Below, piece after piece: positions 18,195 through 25,096 of a stretch of 25,496 bases of DNA. Within the stretch, counting starts at the first letter, position 1; every line of letters starts with the position of its first letter. Made by a program: the position numbers and the translations under genes. The notes beneath the pieces were generated by a model. It had not been told where the DNA came from. It did no database searches and was given only the letters and a program-made list of their open reading frames with translations. This DNA comes from Planctomycetota bacterium (GTDB lineage Bacteria; Planctomycetota; Phycisphaerae; Phycisphaerales; SM1A02), in NCBI GenBank assembly GCA_022567855.1, contig JADFGE010000002.1, positions 9,087-34,582 on the forward strand, in the 5' to 3' direction.

Positions 18195-18211
18195 CACCCG
18201 CTAAACGGGTG
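18195..18211. terminator. Small hairpin between convergent genes
   Basis: CACCCG / CGGGTG 6-base-pair stem with a CTAAA loop, 23 bases past the rnr stop on the minus strand and inside the 184-base gap between convergent genes. No T-tract follows on either strand, so intrinsic termination is uncertain; it may protect RNA 3' ends together with the neighbouring GATCCC hairpin. Confidence 0.35.
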
Positions 18212-18234
18212 GGAATGGCGATGAACCGTCCGCG

Positions 18235-20604
18235 TTAGCGCCCTTTACGCCCACGGCGGCCTTGCTTGTAGCCTTTGCGCTTGCCCTTGGTTCGTTTGCC
18301 TGATCCTTCAGGACGAGATCGCGAACCTGTGGTTTTTGAAGTGTCTTGTGTCGGAAACTTCGTGATGCGCAGATCCAGATGGCGTGAGGCGAGATCGACA
18401 CGAAGAATCTGAACCGTCACGATGTCACCGACCCCAAGTGACGCGCCGCTCCGTTGCGCGACGATCCTGCCGGTGCGATTGTTGGCGACCCATCGATCCT
18501 CGATGGAATCGGGACCCGACTGGGGCATGTCTGTGGACCGGACCATGCCCTCGACGAGGAATCGCTCGATCGACACGAAGACCGCGCTGCCCATCAAGCC
18601 GGTGATAACGCCGGTGAACTCATCGCCGAGATGGTGGTCTCGAAGAAACTGCATGATGAGGAAATCGCGCAGCTCGCGCTCAGCGGCGGTGGCCTCGACC
18701 TCGGTCTCGCTACAGTGACGCCCGAGTTCGATAAGTGCGCCTTCATCGAGCACACGATCATCTTGGTACATCCGCTTGGCGAGTTCGCGCCGCTTGCGCC
18801 CGCCGGGGACTTTGCGGCCGTTTTCCGTCGCATCCAAATACGCTTGCAGCGCACGATGAAGCGACAGGTCGGGGTATCGGCGAATAGGGCTGGTGAAGTG
18901 CGCGTAATGATCCGAGGCAAGCGCAAAATGCCCGATTAGGGCCGGGCTGTAGGATGCTTTGGTCAATGTACGAAGCACCGCGAAGTGGATCGCACGTGCG
19001 GCGGGCGTGTCCCTCGTTGCTTCCAACAATCGTTGCAGATCCTCGCGGCTCGGCTCGGCAGGCAGATTGACTTTCGCGACGCGGGCATAGAGGCGCAGCT
19101 CTTCGATATCGCCGGGCACGGGCTCGGGGTGGATCCGCCGAAGGATCGGCACAGCCATCGCATCAAAGGCGCGGGCGAGCGATTCATTAGCCTCCACCAT
19201 GCACATCTCGATGATCGTGTGGGTAAACGCATCATCTTCGGGCACGGCATCCGTCACATGCCCCTCGTCATCAAAGACAAGCTCCACATCTGGCAGCGCC
19301 AGCACGATCATGCCATCGCGCATCCGGCGGGCGCGAAGAACACGCGCGAGCTTGTCGCACTGTCGAAGCGCCTCGATCAATTCATCGGTGTAGTCGGTGC
19401 CGGTGCGGGCGTGCTTACGGGCTTCAGTATCATCACCATCGATCAGCGCTTGCGCTTCGAGATAGGTAAGTCGTTTGTTTGAGCGAATGACGGTGGCTGC
19501 GAGTCGTTGGTCAAGCACGGTGCCGCGGTGATCGAACGTGATGAACACTGATTTGGTGAGGCGAGTAACACCTTCTTGCAACGAGCACACGCCGTTGGAA
19601 AGCACCTCCGGCAGCATAGGGATGACTCGTCGCGGCAGATACACACTGTTTCCGCGAAGCCTCGCCTCGGCATCGAGCGCAGTCCCTCGCCCGACAAAGT
19701 GCGCAACGTCTGCGATGTGTACGCCCAGCGTCCATTCCTTAGCCTCGGCGTCATACTGAAGCGAAATGGCGTCATCGAAGTCCTTCGCGTCAGGCGGGTC
19801 GATGGTAAACGTGAAGACCTCGGTGATATCTTCACGATCGGCGAAACCGCCTTTTTCTTCCTTGTCAAACGACCGAGCGGCGGCACGCGCTTCGTCTACC
19901 GCAGCATCTTCAAACTCGGTGCGCAAACCATGGGCGACGATCACCGCTTGCGTCTCGACGTCCGGGCGACCCGCTTCCCCGAGCACTTCAGTGATCACCC
20001 CCTCCGGAACGTACTTTTCGTCGGGATAGTGCAGCAACTCGATGACAACCTTATCGCCGGCCTTGGCGTTCTTGGCGTGCGGGTCTCGAATGAGGACGGG
20101 CTCATAGAGCGACTTTCCATCCGGCTCAACGAACCATTGCCCGCCTCGTTGAAACAACGCACCGACGAAGTGATCGCGCCCTCGCTCGAGCACCTCGATG
20201 ATGCGCCCCGTATAGGGGCTTCTGCTCGGTTTCGCTTTGGCGCGCCACGCCTGACGAACAACCTTGGCTCGGACGCGGTCGCTGGAGATAGCGTCACGGG
20301 TCGCACCGCGAGGGACGAAAAGATCACCATCGCGATACGGCGTCTCGGGAATGACGAACCCGAACCCCCGGGCGTTGAGGCGGAAGTGACCGACGATCTC
20401 ATCCGGATAACCGGGCAGACGCACAAGTTCATCCCGCCCGATCTCGATGCGGCCATCGTCGGTGAGCATCTCGATCGCCTCGTCGAAGAACGGTCGATCA
20501 TCGGCCTCGACGTCGAGATCGCGCGCGATCGCCTTGGGCACTGACGGTCGGTAGTGCGAATGTCCAAGGTGATCAAGAATACGATTTGTAAAACGTAGCG
20601 GCAT
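18235..20604 (-). CDS. rnr: Ribonuclease R (RNase II/R family exoribonuclease)
   Basis: 789 residues; a 3'-5' hydrolytic exoribonuclease that degrades structured RNA. It begins with an RNase R-type winged-helix-like region (about 1-65), then cold-shock domains (about 70-210, with GHFRLNARGFGFVIPE). The RNB catalytic domain starts near 260, with TIDPPDAKDFDDAIS at 267-281; Asp269, 275, 277 and 278 correspond to the metal-binding aspartates. A conserved SYSPALIGHFALASDHYAHF stretch follows, with TSPIRRYPDL next. The C-terminal S1 domain (about 685-760) ends in a Lys/Arg/Gly-rich tail, typical of RNase R rather than RNase II. No clear ribosome site. It lies last in the chaperone-associated minus-strand block, 161 bases from the FmdB-type gene, with a palindromic repeat in that gap. 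Confidence 0.95.
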   Translation of the reverse strand: MPLRFTNRILDHLGHSHYRPSVPKAIARDLDVEADDRPFFDEAIEMLTDDGRIEIGRDELVRLPGYPDEIVGHFRLNARGFGFVIPETPYRDGDLFVPRGATRDAISSDRVRAKVVRQAWRAKAKPSRSPYTGRIIEVLERGRDHFVGALFQRGGQWFVEPDGKSLYEPVLIRDPHAKNAKAGDKVVIELLHYPDEKYVPEGVITEVLGEAGRPDVETQAVIVAHGLRTEFEDAAVDEARAAARSFDKEEKGGFADREDITEVFTFTIDPPDAKDFDDAISLQYDAEAKEWTLGVHIADVAHFVGRGTALDAEARLRGNSVYLPRRVIPMLPEVLSNGVCSLQEGVTRLTKSVFITFDHRGTVLDQRLAATVIRSNKRLTYLEAQALIDGDDTEARKHARTGTDYTDELIEALRQCDKLARVLRARRMRDGMIVLALPDVELVFDDEGHVTDAVPEDDAFTHTIIEMCMVEANESLARAFDAMAVPILRRIHPEPVPGDIEELRLYARVAKVNLPAEPSREDLQRLLEATRDTPAARAIHFAVLRTLTKASYSPALIGHFALASDHYAHFTSPIRRYPDLSLHRALQAYLDATENGRKVPGGRKRRELAKRMYQDDRVLDEGALIELGRHCSETEVEATAAERELRDFLIMQFLRDHHLGDEFTGVITGLMGSAVFVSIERFLVEGMVRSTDMPQSGPDSIEDRWVANNRTGRIVAQRSGASLGVGDIVTVQILRVDLASRHLDLRITKFPTQDTSKTTGSRSRPEGSGKRTKGKRKGYKQGRRGRKGR

Positions 20605-20703
20605 GTGGGAGCAATCTTTCGGATCGAAGCGGGTGTGGCGAACTTGCAGGAATCAGCCCGACGCGCGCCGGGCTGGCGCCGAACGCCGCGGTGCCAAGGC
20701 GAT

Positions 20704-20752
20704 CCGGACCTTCCTCATCCCGATTCCATCGGGACTCGTCAGGTCCGGCTTC
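20704..20752. repeat. Dispersed bipartite palindrome, copy A (rnr upstream gap)
   Basis: Outer arms CCGGACCT (20704-20711) and AGGTCCGG (20741-20748) pair over 8 bases. Inner arms TCCCGAT (20718-20724) and ATCGGGA (20728-20734) pair over 7 bases around a TCC loop, with unpaired 6-base segments between. Near-identical sequence, in opposite orientation, is found at 24661-24708, and an outer-arm-only version at 24728-24757. In the 161-base rnr-fmdB gap it would form a hairpin in the transcript. Confidence 0.8.
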
Positions 20753-20765
20753 GGCGCGGCGGAGA

Positions 20766-21086
20766 TCAATCCGAAGATTTCGATGATCCACGGTCAGATT
20801 TCTTGTCGGGCTTTGATTTGCCTTCGGTCTTCTTGTCGCCTTTCTTGGAAATCTTGGGCTCGGATGCTTTCTTCTCCGCCTCAGCCGCTTTCTTGTAGGA
20901 GTCGGATCGGTAGTCCGTCTGGTAGAAGCCGGACCCCTTGAAGATCACACCGGAGCCGATTCCGATGAGACGCTTGAGCTTGAGCTTCCCACAATCCGGG
21001 CACTTGCGCTTCACGGATGCGCTCATTGATTGAAAGAGCTCGAACTCGTGGCCGCAGGCTTGGCAGAGGTATTCGTAGGTTGGCAC
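20766..21086 (-). CDS. FmdB-family zinc-ribbon protein
   Basis: 106 residues with a GTG start 2 bases after the grpE stop, so translation is probably coupled. It has the FmdB/CxxC-CxxC putative regulatory pattern: MPTYEYLCQACGHEFELFQ, then CPDCGKLKLKRLIG, with four zinc-ligand cysteines at about 8, 11, 29 and 32. The conserved VIFKGSGFYQTDYRS stretch follows. The last 40 residues are a low-complexity Lys/Ser/Asp/Gly tail, common in this family. The role is not established; it often sits beside heat-shock or housekeeping genes, as here behind grpE. Confidence 0.9.
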   Translation of the reverse strand: MPTYEYLCQACGHEFELFQSMSASVKRKCPDCGKLKLKRLIGIGSGVIFKGSGFYQTDYRSDSYKKAAEAEKKASEPKISKKGDKKTEGKSKPDKKSDRGSSKSSD

Positions 21087-21088
21087 GC

Positions 21089-21673
21089 TCAGTCATCCTC
21101 ATCCTGCGGCGCAGCGACGGCGACCTTGGCGGGCCGCAGCACCAGATCGCCCATCTGATAACCAAGCTGAAGCACGCAGACGATGTGATTCGGCTCAACG
21201 TCGTTGGCCGGCTGCTTCATCATTGCTTCGTGCCGGTTGGGGTCGAACTCGTCTCCGCGAGCCGGCTCGATACGTTGCACGCCGTGGCTCTCCAGCGCCT
21301 TGACCAGCTCGTCCCGAACGATGCGCACACCGCCGAGAAGCTGATCGACGGTGATCTGCTCGGTGTCCTGCCCCAGCGCGAGGTCAAAATGATCGACCAC
21401 CGCCAACAACGAGCGTACGACGCCCGCAGCGCCGCCTTGGACGGCGCGCTGCTCGCTCTGGGCCGCACGGCGCTGGTAGTTGCGAAAGTCGGCCAGGGCC
21501 CGTTGCCGCGCCGCAAGCGCCTCGTCACGCTCTTCTTCAAGGCGCTGAACAAGTTCGGCCGCGGCTTCGGATAGCTCGATCTCCTGGATCTCGACCGGCT
21601 CGGTCTGGGCTTCGGGGGCCACCTCGGGTGACGGCTGGAGCTCCTCTTCGTGTTGTCGCTTGCGCTTGGGCAT
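21089..21673 (-). CDS. grpE: Nucleotide exchange factor GrpE
   Basis: 194 residues from the ATG at 21673. A longer frame to 21763 would run into the end of dnaJ and adds unrelated sequence; the chosen start leaves a 37-base gap. Charged N-terminal tail to about 35, long coiled-coil helix about 36-80 with DFRNYQRR at 62-69, then the four-helix and beta-wing part. The signature RHEAMMKQPANDVEPNHIV is at 147-165, followed by LQLGYQMGDLVLRPAKVAVA. GrpE releases ADP from DnaK. It lies directly behind dnaJ; dnaK itself is not in the window. Confidence 0.95.
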   Translation of the reverse strand: MPKRKRQHEEELQPSPEVAPEAQTEPVEIQEIELSEAAAELVQRLEEERDEALAARQRALADFRNYQRRAAQSEQRAVQGGAAGVVRSLLAVVDHFDLALGQDTEQITVDQLLGGVRIVRDELVKALESHGVQRIEPARGDEFDPNRHEAMMKQPANDVEPNHIVCVLQLGYQMGDLVLRPAKVAVAAPQDEDD

Positions 21674-21710
21674 GATCGAAATCAACACCTGCCTGGGGTC
21701 TGATGCGAGG

Positions 21711-22859
21711 CTATGTTCCGGTGACGGCATCCTTGATTTTGTCCCAAAGCGACTGGCCGTCACCGCTGACCTCGATACTTTCCACGTGCGCGTACTCCTG
21801 GAGCAACTTCTTCTGCGACTCGCTGAGCTTGCGCGGAACGATCAACTGCACGATCACGACCAAGTCGCCGCAGTTGGGACCGCGCAGGTTGGGAAGTCCC
21901 TCCCCATCGACGCGGAACAGCGCACCATGTTGGGTCCCGGGCGGAATCTTCAAGGTGGTCGTCCCCTGAAGCGTGGGTAGCTCGATCTCAGCGCCCAGCG
22001 CCGCCTGAGTGAACGTCACTGGGATCGCGATCAGCAGATCATCGCCTTCGCGCTCGAAGGTCTTGTGGGCGGCGACGCGCACCACGACGTGCAGATCGCC
22101 GCGAATCCCCTCGCCTCGCTGATTCAGCTCCGGTGAAGGCGGCTCGCCCTCCCCGGCCACGCGAACCGCCTGGCGGTCGTGAATACCCGGCGGGATCTTT
22201 ATCCTCAGATTCCGCTTGATCGAGACGCGCCCCGAGCCGCGGCAATCCGGACACTTCGCGGCAATGACTTCGCCCCGACCGCGGCAACTGGGGCAGGACG
22301 TCCGCATTCGGAACATGCCGCCGAAGCCGATCTGCTCAACCTGCCCGAGCCCGCCGCAGGTCGCACACTTCAGGGGCTTGGTTCCGGGCTTCGCGCCATC
22401 GCCGCCGCAGGTCTGACAGACATCGAGCCGCTTGAACTGGACATCGCGGGTGGCGCCGGTCAACACTTCGCCCAACGTCACCTCCACCTCGGTTTCGAGG
22501 TCGTACCCGCGAGGCACGCCGCCGCGCTGCCGACGGCGCGATCGCCCGCCGAGCGTCCCGCCGAAGATGTCCTCGAACATCGAGAAGATGTCCTCGACGT
22601 TCATTGAGTTGAAGTCGTGGCCCGGGGTGCCGCGCAGTCCCGCGTGACCGTACTTGTCATAGGTCGACCGCCGCTCCCGGTTGGACAGCACTTCGTAGGC
22701 CTCAGCCGACTCCTTGAACTTCGCCTCGGCCTGTGAATCGCCGGGGTTGCGATCCGGGTGATACTTCATCGCCTGCCGGCGGTAGGCGCGCTTGATGTCG
22801 TCGTCCGACGCATTATTCGGAACGCCGAGCACTTCGTAGTAGTCGCGCGTCGTGGGCAT
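21711..22859 (-). CDS. dnaJ: Chaperone protein DnaJ (Hsp40, type I)
   Basis: 382 residues from the ATG at 22859. An earlier in-frame ATG at 22880 falls inside a heptamer repeat and gives a non-family leader, so it is rejected. J-domain at 1-70 with the HPD motif at 34-36, a Gly/Phe/Arg-rich linker about 75-117, and all four zinc-finger repeats: CQTCGGDG 148-155, CATCGGLG 165-172, CPSCRGRG 189-196 and CPDCRGSG 203-210. The C-terminal substrate-binding domains complete a full-length type I DnaJ. It stimulates DnaK ATPase and delivers clients. A strong hairpin upstream separates it from groEL; no ribosome site is obvious. It is first in a probable dnaJ-grpE-fmdB unit. Confidence 0.96.
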   Translation of the reverse strand: MPTTRDYYEVLGVPNNASDDDIKRAYRRQAMKYHPDRNPGDSQAEAKFKESAEAYEVLSNRERRSTYDKYGHAGLRGTPGHDFNSMNVEDIFSMFEDIFGGTLGGRSRRRQRGGVPRGYDLETEVEVTLGEVLTGATRDVQFKRLDVCQTCGGDGAKPGTKPLKCATCGGLGQVEQIGFGGMFRMRTSCPSCRGRGEVIAAKCPDCRGSGRVSIKRNLRIKIPPGIHDRQAVRVAGEGEPPSPELNQRGEGIRGDLHVVVRVAAHKTFEREGDDLLIAIPVTFTQAALGAEIELPTLQGTTTLKIPPGTQHGALFRVDGEGLPNLRGPNCGDLVVIVQLIVPRKLSESQKKLLQEYAHVESIEVSGDGQSLWDKIKDAVTGT

Positions 22860-22873
22860 GAGAGAGAAGGCAC

Positions 22874-22887
22874 TAGGCATTAGGCAT
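22874..22887. repeat. Two-unit TAGGCAT heptamer repeat upstream of dnaJ
   Basis: Exact direct duplication of TAGGCAT at 22874-22880 and 22881-22887, 15 bases before the dnaJ start. It is short, and matters mainly because another heptamer array stands just upstream of groEL. Confidence 0.5.
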
Positions 22888-22922
22888 CAAGAGATGAGGC
22901 GCCGGTAGGAGCAAAAGCAGCA

Positions 22923-22976
22923 AGGACCGAGTGTTGAGGATCGACGCATTGCCTCCACCCTCAACGACTCGGTCCT
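22923..22976 (-). terminator. Strong hairpin terminator after groEL
   Basis: Arms AGGACCGAGT+GTTGAGG (22923-22939) and CCTCAAC-g-ACTCGGTCCT (22959-22976) pair over 17 bases with a single bulged G and a 19-base loop. Downstream on the minus strand comes TTGCTGCTTTTGCTCC, a T-rich tail. It lies 28 bases past the groEL stop, so it most likely ends the groES-groEL transcript, leaving dnaJ to its own promoter or to read-through. A smaller ACTCAG/CTGAGT hairpin (22982-23004) abuts the groEL stop. Confidence 0.75.
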
Positions 22977-23003
22977 CGAATACTCAGCCGGACACCGACT
23001 GAG

Positions 23004-24617
23004 TCAGCAAACAGCGTCTTCGACGGGATCGTCTTCGTCCTTGAGTTCGGTGACGATGACGTCAGTGGTCAGCATGAGCCCGGCCACTGACGCGGCGTTC
23101 TGTAAGGCGGTCTTGGCCACCAGGGCCGGGTCGATGATCCCAGCCGCGGTGAGGTCTTCATATTCGCCGGTGGCCGCGTTGAAACCGTGGCCGCCGGTCT
23201 TCGTCTTGATCTTCTCGACCACGAGGTCGCCGTCCACACCGGTGTTGGTGGCGATCTGCCAGGCCGGCGCCTCCAGCGCCTCAGCGACGATATCGAACCC
23301 GAGCTTCTCATCACCCTTGGCCTTGCGCCGACCTTGCTCAACTGCGTCGAGAGCGCGGAGGAAGGCGACGCCTCCGCCGGGCACATAGCCTTCCTTCGCC
23401 GCCGCACGAGTGGCGTGGAGCGCATCTTCCACGCGGTCTTTGCGTTCCTTCATCTCCGTTTCGGTCGCGGCCCCGACGTAGATGATGGCCACCCCGCCGA
23501 CCAGCTTCGCGAGTCGCTCCTCCAGCTTCTCGCGGTCATAGTCGCTCGTCGCTTTCTCTTTCTGAGTCCTGATCTGATTGGCGCGGGCCTCGATATCCTT
23601 GTTCTTGCCGGCCCCTTGAATGATCGTGGTGTCATCCTTGGTGACGGTGATTTTCTTGGCCCGGCCGAGTTCGTTGAGCTCGATGTCCTCGAGGCTTCGG
23701 CCGAGATCCTCGGCGAAGAACGTCCCGCCGGTCAGGGCGGCGATGTCGCCGAGCAACGCTTTGCGTCGATCACCGAAGCCCGGAGCCTTGACGGCACACA
23801 CTTTCAGCACGCCGCGCAGTCGGTTCACCACCAAGGCCGCCAACGCTTCGTTCTCAATGTCCTCGGTGATGATGAGCAACGGCTGGCCGGAGGTCGCCAC
23901 CTTGTTCAGCAGCGGGAGGAAGTCGGCGAGGTTGGATATCTTCTTTTCGTGAATGAGGATGTTGACATCCTCGAGCACGCATTGGGCCTTCTTGGGATCG
24001 GTCATGAAGTAGGGACTGAGGAAACCCTTGTCGAAGGCCATGCCCTCAACGTACTCAAGCGTCGTCTCGGCGGTCCTCCCTTCTTCGACCTCGACCACGC
24101 CCTCGGCACCGACTCTGTCGATGGCTTGGGCGATCAACCGCCCGATCTCGGCGTCGTGGTTGGCGGAGACGGTGGCCACCTTCTGGTAGTCGTCCTTGCC
24201 CTTGCACTTCGTCGCCATCTCGTCGATCGCTTCGCCAACCACACGGGCGGCGTCGTTGATGCCGCGCTGTACGGCCACGGCGTTGGCCCCGGCGACAACC
24301 AGCCCCAGTCCCTTGCTGTAGATCGCCTGGGCGAGGATGGTGGCGGTTGTGGTGCCGTCGCCGGCTTCCTCGGCGACCTTCTTGGCCACCTGGTTGATCA
24401 TCTTCGCGCCCATGTTCTCGAAGGGCTGAGGCAGCTCGACCTCCTTGGCGACGTTCACACCATCTTTGGTCACCGTCGGTCCGCCGAACGATTTCTGGAC
24501 AACGACGTGTCGGCCGGTCGGACCCATGGTGACGCCGACCACCCGTGCGATCTGGGCCACGCCCTGGTTGAAGTCGCGTTGCGCTTCCGTGTCGAATTTC
24601 ATCTGTTTCGTGGACAT
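23004..24617 (-). CDS. groL: Chaperonin GroEL (Hsp60)
   Basis: 537 residues, near the usual 540-550. It forms the double-ring ATP-driven folding chamber capped by GroES. ATP-site GDGTTTAT is at 86-93, with the catalytic Asp in VEDALHATRAAAKEG near 391-405 followed by the signature VPGGG. Apical and intermediate domains are intact (PLLIITEDIENEALAALVVN, KAPGFGDRRKALLGDIA). Differences from the common pattern: MGPTGRHVVV in place of LGPKGRNVVL near residue 31, and a C-terminus ending DEDDPVEDAVC with no Gly-Gly-Met tail. GAGAG lies 9 bases before the ATG. The groES gene is upstream across an unusually long, repeat-filled 144-base spacer. Confidence 0.96.
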   Translation of the reverse strand: MSTKQMKFDTEAQRDFNQGVAQIARVVGVTMGPTGRHVVVQKSFGGPTVTKDGVNVAKEVELPQPFENMGAKMINQVAKKVAEEAGDGTTTATILAQAIYSKGLGLVVAGANAVAVQRGINDAARVVGEAIDEMATKCKGKDDYQKVATVSANHDAEIGRLIAQAIDRVGAEGVVEVEEGRTAETTLEYVEGMAFDKGFLSPYFMTDPKKAQCVLEDVNILIHEKKISNLADFLPLLNKVATSGQPLLIITEDIENEALAALVVNRLRGVLKVCAVKAPGFGDRRKALLGDIAALTGGTFFAEDLGRSLEDIELNELGRAKKITVTKDDTTIIQGAGKNKDIEARANQIRTQKEKATSDYDREKLEERLAKLVGGVAIIYVGAATETEMKERKDRVEDALHATRAAAKEGYVPGGGVAFLRALDAVEQGRRKAKGDEKLGFDIVAEALEAPAWQIATNTGVDGDLVVEKIKTKTGGHGFNAATGEYEDLTAAGIIDPALVAKTALQNAASVAGLMLTTDVIVTELKDEDDPVEDAVC

Positions 24618-24629
24618 ATTTGTTGGCTC

Positions 24630-24657
24630 TCAGCTATCAGCGTTCAGCAGTCAGTTT
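24630..24657. repeat. Degenerate heptamer array (TCAGCNN x4) upstream of groEL
   Basis: Four consecutive 7-base units, TCAGCTA, TCAGCGT, TCAGCAG and TCAGTTT, in exact phase (24630-24657), beginning 13 bases before the groEL start. The array would overlie the groEL translation-initiation region of the groESL message. Period 7 with a conserved TCAG core recalls short tandem repeats scattered between genes in several bacterial groups; the function is unknown. Confidence 0.55.
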
Positions 24658-24660
24658 CTC

Positions 24661-24709
24661 GAAGCCGGATATGACGAGTCCCGATTCCATCGGGATGAGG
24701 AAGATCCGG
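24661..24709. repeat. Dispersed bipartite palindrome, copy B1 (groES-groEL spacer)
   Basis: Matches the reverse complement of the 20704 copy at nearly every position, except that the three-base loop is inverted and two or three bases differ in the outer arm. Inner stem TCCCGAT / ATCGGGA (24679-24685 and 24689-24695) is perfect; flanks GACGAG and TGAGGA are identical to those of copy A. Its outer arm is degraded on the left (CCGGATAT). Confidence 0.8.
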
Positions 24710-24727
24710 GTTTCTTCGTCCCATGAC

Positions 24728-24757
24728 CCGGACCTTCCTTGCGTCAGGTCCGGCTTC
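24728..24757. repeat. Dispersed palindrome, copy B2 lacking the inner stem
   Basis: Outer arms CCGGACCT (24728-24735) and AGGTCCGG (24746-24753) plus the trailing CTTC are identical to copy A, but the central hairpin is replaced by a few bases, as if deleted. In addition CCGGGT (24706-24711) can pair with ACCCGG (24726-24731), joining copies B1 and B2 into one compound structure between groES and groEL. Confidence 0.75.
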
Positions 24758-24761
24758 ACGG

Positions 24762-25052
24762 TTACCTCTCAATGACGCCCAGCAACTCGCTTTCGCGCAT
24801 GATCATGTGCTTGACGTTCTTGATCTCGATCTCGGTCCCAGCGTATTTGCCAAACACGACGGTGTCGCCCTTCTTGACCGAAGGCTTCACGCGCTCGCCG
24901 CTATCCAGCAGTTTGCCGGGCCCGAGGGCGATGACCTTGCCCTGAATGGGCTTCTCCTTGGCCGACTCGGGCAGGTAGATGCCGGAGTCGGTCTTGGTCT
25001 CCGGGTCGGACGGCTTGATCAGAACACGATCTTCAAGTGGTTTGACGGACAT
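24762..25052 (-). CDS. groES: Co-chaperonin GroES (Hsp10)
   Basis: 96 residues from the ATG at 25052, exactly the usual length; a longer frame to 25100 adds unrelated sequence overlapping the upstream gene. It starts MSVKPLEDRVLIKP, has the mobile loop PETKTDSGIYLPES (about 17-30) that docks on GroEL, and the usual KVIALGPGKLLDSGERV, GDTVVFGKYAGTEI and HMIMRESELLGVIE strands. GGAG lies about 10 bases before the ATG. It caps the GroEL chamber. No CIRCE-type inverted repeat (TTAGCACTC-N9-GAGTGCTAA) is present in the 44 bases before it, so HrcA control, if any, must act further upstream or is absent. Confidence 0.96.
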   Translation of the reverse strand: MSVKPLEDRVLIKPSDPETKTDSGIYLPESAKEKPIQGKVIALGPGKLLDSGERVKPSVKKGDTVVFGKYAGTEIEIKNVKHMIMRESELLGVIER

Positions 25053-25096
25053 TTGCGGTTGTCTCCGATTTTTGACAATTGTTGGAACCACAGATT

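Noticed and set aside
17538..18197. Minus-strand frame of 219 residues opposite the end of the dockerin protein
   Set aside because: Overlaps the calcium-loop module coding region and crosses a repeat-rich gap; no family pattern.
18502..18514. Partial match to the dispersed palindrome inside rnr (GATGGAATCGGGA)
   Set aside because: It encodes SGPDSIED in the S1-domain region without disturbing domain length, and the left arm is incomplete, so it is probably coincidence.
22860..22880. Seven-residue N-terminal extension of DnaJ from an upstream ATG
   Set aside because: It is created by the TAGGCAT repeat; the DnaJ family starts at the later ATG.
23187..24674. Plus-strand frame of 495 residues opposite groEL
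   Set aside because: Antisense shadow of a strongly conserved gene; long antisense frames are common opposite high-GC groEL genes.
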